The translations under genes were made by a program, and so were the position numbers. Source: an uncultured Eubacteriales bacterium (GTDB taxonomy: Bacteria > Bacillota > Clostridia > Peptostreptococcales > Anaerovoracaceae). From it: DNA of 10,038 nucleotides. The notes beneath the pieces are model-generated. The model saw nothing but the letters and a program-made list of their open reading frames with translations, did no database searches and was not told where the DNA came from. Numbering within the stretch: the stretch's first letter is position 1; each line of letters opens with the position of its first letter. The stretch is from positions 1 to 10,038 of the forward strand of contig CACWYF010000089.1 in the NCBI GenBank assembly GCA_902765035.1, given 5' to 3'. Below, in pieces: positions 1 through 9,336 of this stretch.

Positions 1-1632
<1,632 letters not shown>

Positions 1633-1640
1633 AGTTATAA

Positions 1641-1649
1641 CTTCCCTTT
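1641..1649 (-). promoter_or_regulatory. Ribosome binding site of secA
   Basis: On the minus strand this reads AAAGGGAAG, 8 bases before the ATG at 1632. It decides the start: the alternative in-frame ATG at 1623 would be 17 bases away. Confidence 0.7.
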
Positions 1650-1661
1650 CTTAAATATTTC

Positions 1662-1674
1662 ATGCAGGCTGCAT
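1662..1674. repeat. 13-bp perfect palindrome in the secA leader
   Basis: ATGCAG and CTGCAT flank a single central G, a perfect inverted repeat with 6-bp arms in the 83-bp gap between the CorC-family gene and secA, about 30 bp upstream of the secA start. It could be an operator-like protein-binding site. It is too tight for an RNA hairpin because the loop would be one base. No function is shown, and chance occurrence is possible. Confidence 0.35.
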
Positions 1675-1715
1675 TATGTGGCAAATTTTTTATATCCAGT
1701 TGCCTTTTGCCCCTG

Positions 1716-2975
1716 TTAATTATCCTCTTCGACCTTGTCCTCCACGGATATTCTTGTCATGAGAGCTCTTCTCGCATCTGCCTTGGTGACTCTCACATGG
1801 AAGACCTTGTGCTTTGACTCGTAGTCGAATTCATCGCCTTCCTTAGGCAGCCTGTCGAGCTCGATCATGACCCAGCCGTTGACCGTATTGGCATCGGCCT
1901 CTATCTCTTCATCAAAGAGCTCGAAGAAGTCCTCAAGATCGGCATTGCCGGCAACAAGGTAAGTGTTGTCCCCTGCAGGTCTCACTTCCTTGGATGCTAC
2001 GGTGTCGTGCTCGTCATAGATATCACCGACGATCTCCTCGATGATGTCTTCAAGTGTAACAAGACCGGTCGTTCCGCCGTATTCATCAACGACGATCGCG
2101 ATATGCGTCTTCTTGGCCTGCATCTTCTTGAGCAGGACAGCCGCCTTGATCGTCTCTGCGACATATGCTACCGGCTTTATGAACTTCTCAGTGTCCTTGA
2201 TGTTCTTTACGTTATTATTGTAGAAGTCTTTCTGGTTGAGAACTCCGATGATGTTGTCGAGGTCATCTTCGTATACAGGAAGCCTGGAGAGTCCGGACTC
2301 CCTGAATACCTGCTTGATCTCAGCGACCGGCGTTCCCTTTTCTATTGCGACTATGTCAACTCTCGGCGTGAGAATGTCCATTGCCTCGACATCATTGAAT
2401 TCTATCGCGTTGGCAATGAGCTCGCTCTGTTCCTCACCGATAGCACCGCCTGCCTCAGCCTCTTCAACAATTGTCAGAAGCTCATCCTCTGAGAACTCCG
2501 GCTCGGTGTTCTTTCCGACTATCTTCTTGAGCAGGACCTTGAGGCCCATGAAGATGAATGTCAGCGGCGTCATTATGATGATGAGAGCCTTGACAAAAGG
2601 CGCAAGGAACAGCGCCACCTCTTCCGCGTACTCTCTTGCGATGATCTTAGGTGAAATCTCTCCCAGTACCAGTACAAGGATAGTGACCATTACTGTAGCG
2701 AGTGTAGGTCCTATTCTTGCCCCCCATGTCTGTATCCCGTATACGGTCGCCACAGTCGTCATGGCTATGTTGGCGATAGTGTTTCCGACAAGGATCGTTG
2801 TGATCAGCTTGTCAAAATTCTCCGTCAGGTCGAGGACAGTCGCCGCCCTCTTGTTGTCCTCGGCAGCAAGATTCTTCATTTTGATCTTGTTGACCGAGGA
2901 GAACGCGGTCTCTGTGCCCGAGAAGAAAGTCGAGCACAGGACCAGCGCGATAATAGCTATAAGATAACTGTTCAT
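1716..2975 (-). CDS. CorC/HlyC-family (CNNM-like) transporter with DUF21, CBS pair and CorC_HlyC domains
   Basis: The 419-residue protein has the full domain order of the hemolysin C/CorC/MpfA family, whose characterised members act in Mg2+ (and Co2+) efflux at the cytoplasmic membrane. Residues 1-150 form the DUF21/CNNM membrane domain, with hydrophobic segments near 3-18, 57-80, 88-104 and 121-149. It carries SGTETA (19-24) and LGEISPK (104-110), both characteristic of the family. Two CBS domains follow: about 200-255 (TPRVDIVAI, SRLPVYEDD) and about 265-322, ending in VVDEYGGTTGLVTLEDIIEE, the usual second CBS signature. A CorC_HlyC domain covers about 335-410, and the tail is acidic. Length is normal for the family. 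It starts 9 bp after the upstream repeat gene's stop. The only ribosome-binding-like sequence is GAAGAG, 12 bases before the ATG and inside the upstream gene, so translation may be coupled to that gene. The family is certain; the transported ion is inferred. Confidence 0.93.
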   Translation of the reverse strand: MNSYLIAIIALVLCSTFFSGTETAFSSVNKIKMKNLAAEDNKRAATVLDLTENFDKLITTILVGNTIANIAMTTVATVYGIQTWGARIGPTLATVMVTILVLVLGEISPKIIAREYAEEVALFLAPFVKALIIIMTPLTFIFMGLKVLLKKIVGKNTEPEFSEDELLTIVEEAEAGGAIGEEQSELIANAIEFNDVEAMDILTPRVDIVAIEKGTPVAEIKQVFRESGLSRLPVYEDDLDNIIGVLNQKDFYNNNVKNIKDTEKFIKPVAYVAETIKAAVLLKKMQAKKTHIAIVVDEYGGTTGLVTLEDIIEEIVGDIYDEHDTVASKEVRPAGDNTYLVAGNADLEDFFELFDEEIEADANTVNGWVMIELDRLPKEGDEFDYESKHKVFHVRVTKADARRALMTRISVEDKVEEDN

Positions 2976-2984
2976 ATAATTGGT

Positions 2985-5759
2985 TTACTCTTCATTTCTG
3001 CCCGAAACGATAGCCCAGTCGATGGTCGTATCGATCTCAGGTGCATTGTAGTTCTCACTGTCGTATGTCAGGTAAGCCTTGGCCGTGTATGTTCCGACGG
3101 CAATAGCCTTGTTGTCCCTGTATCTGACATCGATCGACTTAGGAACATTTCTCAGTACGATGCTCTTCTCATATGCATCGTAGACGAAAGGCTTGTCATA
3201 GCTCCAGTGAACATGCTCGGTATCATAGTTCGCTTTCTCGATCTTCCACTTGAGATCAGCGATCTCGTCAGCCTCGCAGTTTCTTGTATCGTATGTAAGT
3301 CTGGCTCTTGCGGTGTATGTGCCGGCATTGATCTTGACATTGTCGATGTATACGACTTCAGCATCATTAGGCAGCCCGATAAGGCTTACCTTCTTAGGCT
3401 GCTCATCATATACGAACAGCGTGCTCGGGTCATAATCCCATCTTACAGCGGATGTGTTGATCTTCTTCTTCTGGATCCTCCACTTCAGGCTTGCTACAGT
3501 AGGCTCCTCGTAGTTATCCTTGTTGCTGTAGTCGAGGATCGCTTCAGCCATGTATGTACCTGCATCGATCGCGGTGTTGCCTCTGTATCCCTGTACAGTG
3601 ACGCCGTCCGGCAGACCTGTGAGCTTCACGGTCTTCTCCTCACCGTTGTAGATGATGTCATCGCTGTACGCCCATTCTACTCCTGACATGTCATACTTCG
3701 CCTTGAGGATCTGCCACCAGCATCCTCTGACAGGTTCAGGTGTCTCGAAGTTTACAGGATCAGCCGCTTCGATCTCAGCCATGGCCTCATATTCGCCGGC
3801 GCCTGTCGCAGTACTTCCCTTATAGATTACTGTGACATTTTCAGGGAGTCCTGCGAGCTGAACGCTCTTCTCCTCGCCGTCATATACGAACGGGCTCTCA
3901 TAATCCCAGTGAACGCCCGACATGTCTATGCCCGCCTTGGAGATCTCCCATCTGCACTCAGGCAGGACGACCTCTCTGTAGTTGGTGTCAGCAGGATTTA
4001 CGAGTTTTGCCTTGGCGTAGTATACGCCTGCATCCGTCGCTGTATTGTCCTCGTATACTACCTCGAATCCCTCAGGTACGCCTACAAGCTCCATCTCAGG
4101 TGCGACTCCGCGCAGTCTCTCAAGGAATCCCTGTTCCTTAGCTCTCTCCGTGAGCGCTACGCCCTTAGGTGTTCCGTCATATACGAACGGTCCTTCATAG
4201 TTCCAGCTGATACCGCTTATATCCACAGGTGCATCCGCCATTCCTATGCGCCATCTTACAGGTCCGAATTCAGGCCTGAAGTAGTTCCTCTCATCATAGC
4301 TGAGCTCTGCAGAAGCTTCATACTCACCGGCATTGATACCTGTGTTGCCCGTGTAGGCTGCTGTTACGCCTGCCGGCAGTCCCTTGAGGGCGACCGATCT
4401 CTCCTCGCCGTTATATGTAAAGCTGTCCTCGTAATCCCATGAAACTCCGGACATGTCGTATACGGCCTTGTCGATCCTCCAGTCCATAGTTCCGATATGC
4501 GGCTGGATGTAGTTGTGCTCATCGTATATGAGGTCTGCAGAAGCGGTATATTCGCCTGCCTCTGTTGCAGTATTGCCGTCGTATATCGGCAGGACACCAT
4601 CAGGCAGTCCTGTGAGAGAGATAGACTTCTCTGTACCGTCATAGACATATCTCATATCGCCGGTCCATCTTGCATCGGACATGTCATACTCTGCCTTGAC
4701 GATCTCCCAGTCGCAGTCAGCGATGGCCGGATCGTTATAGTTCTCAGGATTGACCGACCTGAGAGTCGCATGTGCTGAATAGTGTCCTACTTCAGTTCCT
4801 GTGTTGCCGTAGTATTCAGCCGTGATTGTCTCAGGAATGCCTGCGAGCTCTACCTTCATCTCGCTTCCGTCATAGGTGAACGGCTGTGAGTAGTCCCATC
4901 TGAGTCTGCGGATATCCGGATCAGCCTTGTTTATGGTCCATGTGCAGCTCATAGGATCAGGAGTGCTGTAGTTGCCCGTGTTGGTCCTGAATCTGGCAAC
5001 AGCGATGTAGGTTCCTGCATCTGTTGCCGAGTTGTCTTCGTACTCCACACTGAGTCCCTCAGGTACGCCTGTAAGATCAACTCTCTTAGGTGTTCCGTCA
5101 TATACGAACTCTCCGCTGTAGTCCCACTTCACTCCGGACATGTCATACTCTGCCTTGCCGATGTTCCATGGGAAAGTGACAGTCTCTGGAGCATTGAAGT
5201 TGCCGTCTGATGTTCTGAATGAAGCTGTGGCAACATAGTCTCCTGCAAGGAATCCGCTGTTGCCCTCATATGTAGCCGTGACATTCTCAGGGAGGTTGAA
5301 GAGCTCGATGCTCTTTCTCTCTCCATCGTATGTGAATGAATCAGGCTGGTAATCCCACTCAGCTCCGCTCATATCGTAGTCTGCTCTGATGATCTCCCAG
5401 TCGCAGTCTGCTACGGTCGGTGTATTGTAATTGGCCTCATCGGATACTCTGAGGATGGCCCTTGCGGTATACTTGCCCGCATCGGTCGCCTCGTTGTTCC
5501 TGTAGTCGGCGCTGACTCCGTTAGGAAGCTGCTCGAGCATTACGCTCTGGACTCTTCCGTTATATACCTTGGCATCAGTGTAATCCCACTTTACAGCGCC
5601 CATCTCGTAGTCTGCCTTGATGATGCGCCACTTGCAGCTGTCTACATACGGCTTGTTGTAGTTGCTCTGATCAAACGGGATCAGGTCAGCTGTTGCTTCA
5701 TAGAAGCCTGTCGCTGCTGCAGCGTTACCCGAGTATACTGCACGTACGCCCTCTTCCAC
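2985..5759 (-). CDS. C-terminal part of a giant YDG/MBG-type repeat protein (second open frame after a frame break)
   Basis: This 924-residue frame continues the repeat array of the frame at 9310-5681. It holds the last ~50 residues of repeat 12 and all of repeats 13-23, whose first residues lie near 52, 129, 206, 282, 359, 435, 513, 612, 690, 768 and 846. Units are about 77 residues with the pattern DMSGVxWDY, FxYDG, LxGLPEGV, YxGNTATDAGTYxA, NYxxP and xWxI, an immunoglobulin-like beta fold by comparison with YDG/MBG-type domains. Repeat 19 carries a 22-residue insertion. The nominal start is a GTG inside repeat 12 with no ribosome binding site, so I read this as the out-of-frame remainder of one gene, not an independent gene. 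The protein ends at SGRNEE right after the last strand: no LPXTG motif, hydrophobic anchor, SLH, choline-binding or LysM module is present. The stop lies 9 bp before the CorC-family start. Possible roles are adhesion or a scaffold, but none is shown. Confidence 0.6.
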   Translation of the reverse strand: MEEGVRAVYSGNAAAATGFYEATADLIPFDQSNYNKPYVDSCKWRIIKADYEMGAVKWDYTDAKVYNGRVQSVMLEQLPNGVSADYRNNEATDAGKYTARAILRVSDEANYNTPTVADCDWEIIRADYDMSGAEWDYQPDSFTYDGERKSIELFNLPENVTATYEGNSGFLAGDYVATASFRTSDGNFNAPETVTFPWNIGKAEYDMSGVKWDYSGEFVYDGTPKRVDLTGVPEGLSVEYEDNSATDAGTYIAVARFRTNTGNYSTPDPMSCTWTINKADPDIRRLRWDYSQPFTYDGSEMKVELAGIPETITAEYYGNTGTEVGHYSAHATLRSVNPENYNDPAIADCDWEIVKAEYDMSDARWTGDMRYVYDGTEKSISLTGLPDGVLPIYDGNTATEAGEYTASADLIYDEHNYIQPHIGTMDWRIDKAVYDMSGVSWDYEDSFTYNGEERSVALKGLPAGVTAAYTGNTGINAGEYEASAELSYDERNYFRPEFGPVRWRIGMADAPVDISGISWNYEGPFVYDGTPKGVALTERAKEQGFLERLRGVAPEMELVGVPEGFEVVYEDNTATDAGVYYAKAKLVNPADTNYREVVLPECRWEISKAGIDMSGVHWDYESPFVYDGEEKSVQLAGLPENVTVIYKGSTATGAGEYEAMAEIEAADPVNFETPEPVRGCWWQILKAKYDMSGVEWAYSDDIIYNGEEKTVKLTGLPDGVTVQGYRGNTAIDAGTYMAEAILDYSNKDNYEEPTVASLKWRIQKKKINTSAVRWDYDPSTLFVYDEQPKKVSLIGLPNDAEVVYIDNVKINAGTYTARARLTYDTRNCEADEIADLKWKIEKANYDTEHVHWSYDKPFVYDAYEKSIVLRNVPKSIDVRYRDNKAIAVGTYTAKAYLTYDSENYNAPEIDTTIDWAIVSGRNEE

Positions 5760-8305
5760 TGGACGGATGACATGTCAAAATCTGCCTTCTTTACAGTCCA
5801 CTCACAGTTTGCGAAGGAAGGAACTTTGTAGTTCCTTTCATCTGCGCCTCTGAACGTTACTGATGCATCATATGTGCCGGCATCAGCCGCTTCGTTGTTT
5901 CTGTATGTAGGTGTTACACCCTCAGGCAGGCCTTTGATCACGACCTTATGTTCAGTTCCGTCATATGTAAACGGCCTGTCGTAATCCCAGTATGCGTGGC
6001 TCATATCGTAGTCACCCTTCTCTATTCTCCAGGTGACATTGCCGAGCTTGACCGGAGTGTAGTTGGCAGTATCTTCAGGTCTTATCTCTGCAGTTCCGAC
6101 ATATGTTCCGGCCTGTGATGCTCTTGTGTTTCCGTATACAGCGTAGCAGCCTTCAGGAATGTCGACAGCATAGACAGTCTTCTCGGATCCGTCATATGTG
6201 AACGGCTTCTCATAAGACCAGCTGATCCCGGATATATCTACCGGTGCCTTGTCTATCTCCCAGGTGCATTCGCGGAACTCAGGTCTCTCATAATTCTTCT
6301 CATCAAATGCGAACGCTGCCTCAGCCATGTAAACGCCTGCATTTGCTGCAGTGTTTCCGCTGTATACAGGTTCAAGGCCGTCCGGAAGTCCGTTGATAAC
6401 GACCTCCTTCTCATAGCCGTCGTATGTGAACTTTCTCTCCTCCTGCCATTTTGCATTTCTGAGATCGTACTCGGCCTTCTCGATGCTCCAGTCGAGTGTC
6501 ATGTCAGGAATGCTCGTATTGTAGTTGGCAGTGTCGCTTACTGTGAATCTGGCGATAGCTGTGTAATCACCCGCATCCGTAGCGCTGGCATTGGTATAGC
6601 TTACCCTTACACCTTCCGGCACGCCTGAAAGTCTTACGCTCTTCCTGCTGCCATCGTATGTAAACGGCGATGTGTAATCCCACACTGCGCCTGTGATGTC
6701 AGGGTCTGCCTTGCTGATGCTCCACGAATATCCCATCGGCTTCGGCGGCAGGTAGTTGCTGTCATCGACAGCCGTGAACAGTGCCTTGGCATAGTATCTG
6801 CCGGCATTGTGGTACTTATTGAATGCGTACTCAACAGTAACATCATCTCCGATGTCACTCGTGATCTCTACGATCTTGTCGGTTCCGTCGAAGACAAAAC
6901 CGCTGCAGTCTGTCCACTCAAGACCCGGCTTCTCTATCTGTGCCTTATTGATGGCCCATGTGCAGCCGTTGACCTCAGGTGTCTCATAGTTCATAGGATC
7001 GCTCGGGCTGAGCGCTGCCGTAGCTACATACTTGCCTGCGTCTATCTTGATATTGTCTGAATACTCAACATTGATGCCTTCAGGGAGTCCCTCGAGATAT
7101 ACTCCGTGCTCTCTTCCGTCATATGTGAAAGCTTCGCTGTAATCCCAGTGCACTCCGGAGATGTCGAATCTGTCTTTGTTGATCTTCCACTGGCAGTCAG
7201 CAGGCTGCAGAGCGTACATGTTGTCCGAATCATACTCAAGGACAGCGTGTGCGTTATATACTCCGGCGTTGAATCCGCTTGCATTCTCATAGTCAACGTG
7301 AATGCCTTCAGGCACTCCGGTCAGCTCGACGCTCTTGGTCTCACCGTCGTATGTGAAAGGTCCCTGATAGTTCCACTTTACGCCGGACATATCTATGACT
7401 CTCTTTTTGATATTCCAGTTAAGAGTCATGTCTTCCGGAGTGAAGTAGTTGTGAGTATCCGGGTTGATGAACATCGCAACTGCCTTGTAGTCACCGGCAG
7501 CGATGCCGACCTGATTGCGGTATTTTACTCCGAGCTCTTCCGGAACTCCTTCCAGGGTGACTTCGTGTGTCTCGCGGTCAAAATCGAAAGGCTTGTCATA
7601 GCCCCATCTTACGGCTCCCATGTCATATGAAGCCTTGGTGATCTCCCACTCATACTCCACAGGACCGGAAGCTCTGTAGTTTCCGGTGAATGTTCCTCTC
7701 GCAAGGTATTTGCCGGCCGGTGTCTCCTCGGCTCCGTCATAGTCGATCTCCGCATCATCCGGAAGGTTGAGGATGCGTACGGACTTTGGCTGTCCGTCAT
7801 ATACGAACTTGCCATAGTCAGACCACTCCAGTGTCAGCGGATCGATCACCGCTCTCTCTATCTCCCATACGCACGGAACTATGTCCGCAGGCTTTTCGTA
7901 GTTGGTCTCATCGTAATGGAGAGTTGCCGTTGCGGTATAGATTCCGGCTCTTGCAGCTCTGTTGTTTTCATATGTCGCTGTAACGCCCTCAGGGAGTCCT
8001 GTGAGTTCAACGCTTCTTTCGGTGCCGTCATAGGTAAAGGCATCCTCATAGTCCCAGTGTACCTGCGACATGTCATATGAAGCCTTTCTGACAGACCACT
8101 CATATTCCTTCATGATCGAAGGTTCGCTGAAATTGTCTTCGTCAAAATCAAGGTTTACGGTCGCAACATAGGTGCCCGCCTCAGTCGCGGTGTTGCCTTC
8201 GTACTCAGCATGCACTCCGACCGGGAGACCTTCGATCCATACGTGCTTAGGTGTGCCGTCATATGTCATGTTGCTGTCTTCAGCCCAGCGTACGCCTGAC
8301 ATATC
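3009..8305 (-). repeat. Tandem array of 23 YDG/MBG-type protein repeats (~231 bp units)
   Basis: Counting from the DMSGVxW anchor, units start at residues 336, 413, 490, 563, 640, 716, 793, 871, 949, 1025, 1102 and 1179 of the first frame and continue as repeats 13-23 in the second. Spacing is 73-78 residues, except for repeat 19 (99 residues because of an insertion) and repeat 12 (short by about 20 residues and out of frame). The most constant positions are the Trp of the first strand, the YDG turn, LPxGV, the AGxY strand, NY and the terminal WxI, usually followed by KA. The units have diverged well beyond near-identity, so the array is old rather than a recent expansion, but short blocks encoding YDG and LPEGV recur often enough to allow slippage or misassembly. 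Confidence 0.9.
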
Positions 8306-9310
8306 CTTGGCGGCCTTCTTGATCCTCAGCTCAACGGCATTCGAAACCGTTTTGCCTACACTGTTGGAAGCGCAGAGTCTTACAAGCCAGCCGTTGCATT
8401 TTACAGGCAGGATCGTGTTGTGGTCTATCGCCTGCCATGTGCCCTCTTCTCCGTTCGGGCTGACCTCAAGGTAGCCGGTTACATTAGGGTCTCCGGCAGA
8501 AACGATCTCAGGCAGTTCGAAAGGTATCGGCTGTCCGAAGGTGAACTCATCAACAGGACGCACCTCTCCGATCTCAGGTGCGCTCGCCCATACGGCATAC
8601 AGGTTGAGATCCTCATCGACATTATTGATCTCCTGGCCTGGCTGGAGCATGGTGCCCGAACCGTCAGCCTCGGTGTTCCATCCGATGAAGATGAACTTTT
8701 CACCAGGCGACGCATACATCGGATCCTCGATCAGGTATCTGAAATCAGGGACTGTCTTCCTCTCAGTTGAGATATCCCTGCCTGCATTTTCATGATAGAT
8801 GACCAGGCAGCCCTCTGCGGAGATGACTCTTGCCCTTCTGTACTTGCCGGCTTCCTTGACTGCGAGTCTGTCGCATGAAGTCGTTCCGTCTCCGTTCAGG
8901 CTGAATTCAGGTCCGAGCAGGATGTCCGTAAGTCTTGCGCACTTTGCGAACATTCTGTTCATGTCTGAGCATCCGGTCGTGTCGAAGGAGGATATATCCA
9001 GCTCTCTCAGTCTGGTGCAGCCTTCGAACATCGAGCGCATGTCAGTTACGCCTGCTGTATTGAAACCGCTTAGGTCTGCTGCCTCGAGTCCCTTGCAGCC
9101 CTTAAAGAGTCCGGCAAGCGATGCCCCTTCAGGGAACGTCACTTCACCGATGACTGCTGCTTCAGCGATGAGTGTGCGGTAGTTTTCCCATGGAATACCG
9201 CTGTCATCCACGCTCTCGGCCTGCCCTCCGTTGATGAAGAGTCTGCCGGTCTCGTCAATGCCCCACAGACACTCTCCCCATTTGTCTACCTTGATGAAAT
9301 TCTTGTCCAT
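5681..9310 (-). CDS. N-terminal part of a giant BspA-type LRR / YDG-repeat protein (first open frame, truncated by frame break)
   Basis: The frame encodes 1209 residues, of which about 1185 belong to the native protein. Residues 1-60 form an opening module like those that precede BspA-type repeats (CLWGIDETGRLFI, PWENYR). Residues 63-135 are BspA/DUF285-type leucine-rich repeats (LFKGCKGLEAADLSGFNT, MFEGCTRLRELDISSFDT, MFAKCARLTDI). Residues 168-241 match a Listeria-Bacteroides (InlB B-like) repeat with GWNTEADGSGT and LYAVW. Residues 245-332 look like an Ig-like domain ending in ASNSVGKTVSNAVEL. From 336 the YDG/MBG-type array begins. The start is fixed by AAAAGGAAC 5 bases upstream of the ATG, so the absence of a signal peptide (the protein opens MDKNFIKVDKWGEC) is probably real. 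A promoter lies about 70 bp upstream. The last 24 residues (KRAYVQY onward) are frameshift product. By domain content it resembles a surface adhesin or scaffold. Its location and ligand are unknown. Confidence 0.85.
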   Translation of the reverse strand: MDKNFIKVDKWGECLWGIDETGRLFINGGQAESVDDSGIPWENYRTLIAEAAVIGEVTFPEGASLAGLFKGCKGLEAADLSGFNTAGVTDMRSMFEGCTRLRELDISSFDTTGCSDMNRMFAKCARLTDILLGPEFSLNGDGTTSCDRLAVKEAGKYRRARVISAEGCLVIYHENAGRDISTERKTVPDFRYLIEDPMYASPGEKFIFIGWNTEADGSGTMLQPGQEINNVDEDLNLYAVWASAPEIGEVRPVDEFTFGQPIPFELPEIVSAGDPNVTGYLEVSPNGEEGTWQAIDHNTILPVKCNGWLVRLCASNSVGKTVSNAVELRIKKAAKDMSGVRWAEDSNMTYDGTPKHVWIEGLPVGVHAEYEGNTATEAGTYVATVNLDFDEDNFSEPSIMKEYEWSVRKASYDMSQVHWDYEDAFTYDGTERSVELTGLPEGVTATYENNRAARAGIYTATATLHYDETNYEKPADIVPCVWEIERAVIDPLTLEWSDYGKFVYDGQPKSVRILNLPDDAEIDYDGAEETPAGKYLARGTFTGNYRASGPVEYEWEITKASYDMGAVRWGYDKPFDFDRETHEVTLEGVPEELGVKYRNQVGIAAGDYKAVAMFINPDTHNYFTPEDMTLNWNIKKRVIDMSGVKWNYQGPFTYDGETKSVELTGVPEGIHVDYENASGFNAGVYNAHAVLEYDSDNMYALQPADCQWKINKDRFDISGVHWDYSEAFTYDGREHGVYLEGLPEGINVEYSDNIKIDAGKYVATAALSPSDPMNYETPEVNGCTWAINKAQIEKPGLEWTDCSGFVFDGTDKIVEITSDIGDDVTVEYAFNKYHNAGRYYAKALFTAVDDSNYLPPKPMGYSWSISKADPDITGAVWDYTSPFTYDGSRKSVRLSGVPEGVRVSYTNASATDAGDYTAIARFTVSDTANYNTSIPDMTLDWSIEKAEYDLRNAKWQEERKFTYDGYEKEVVINGLPDGLEPVYSGNTAANAGVYMAEAAFAFDEKNYERPEFRECTWEIDKAPVDISGISWSYEKPFTYDGSEKTVYAVDIPEGCYAVYGNTRASQAGTYVGTAEIRPEDTANYTPVKLGNVTWRIEKGDYDMSHAYWDYDRPFTYDGTEHKVVIKGLPEGVTPTYRNNEAADAGTYDASVTFRGADERNYKVPSFANCEWTVKKADFDMSSVQWKRAYVQYTRVTLQQRQASMKQQLT
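5750..5776 (-). other. Frame-breaking deletion junction inside repeat 12
   Basis: Repeat 12 opens normally with DMSSVQW (first base 5776) and then jumps in the next bases to EEGVRAVYSGN, which belongs about 20 residues later in the unit and lies in another frame. From the anchor of repeat 12 (5776) to the anchor of repeat 13 (5606) is 170 bp, whereas a standard 77-residue unit is 231 bp. About 61 bp covering the DY, FTYDG and LxGLP segments is therefore missing. In the original frame translation runs on for 24 unrelated residues to a stop at 5681. The sequence cannot tell a natural deletion from a repeat-collapse assembly error. Confidence 0.85.
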
Positions 9311-9315
9311 AATCT

Positions 9316-9324
9316 GTTCCTTTT
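9316..9324 (-). promoter_or_regulatory. Ribosome binding site of the repeat-protein gene
   Basis: The minus strand reads AAAAGGAAC, with GGA placed 7 bases from the ATG at 9310. It supports that start and therefore the lack of a signal peptide. The nearby upstream ATG (near 9332) is out of frame. Confidence 0.75.
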
Positions 9325-9336
9325 ATAATCATATCC

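Noticed and set aside
1680..1704. GGCAA/TTGCC inverted repeat between the CorC-family gene and secA, as a terminator
   Set aside because: The stem is only 5 bp with a 15-base AT-rich loop and no T-tract follows, so termination there is not credible.
1633..1715. A dedicated secA promoter in the 83-bp gap
   Set aside because: CATAAT resembles a -10, but no acceptable -35 lies 16-18 bp upstream; TTGCCA has no good -10 at the right distance either.
2007..2967. Plus-strand open frames opposite the CorC-family gene
   Set aside because: Low-complexity Ser/Thr/Ile-rich translations opposite an intact, well-recognised protein; shadows.
5681..5759. Programmed ribosomal frameshifting joining the two repeat frames
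   Set aside because: No slippery heptamer or downstream structure is seen, and the junction also lacks about 20 residues of the repeat, which frameshifting alone does not explain.
3009..8305. A CRISPR array or DNA-level satellite
   Set aside because: The ~231-bp periodicity comes from coding repeats with diverged DNA; there are no short identical repeats with unique spacers.
3152..9182. Numerous 60-180-residue open frames on both strands inside the repeat gene
   Set aside because: They recur at each repeat with similar sequence because the repeat DNA recurs; none has its own start signals or domain.
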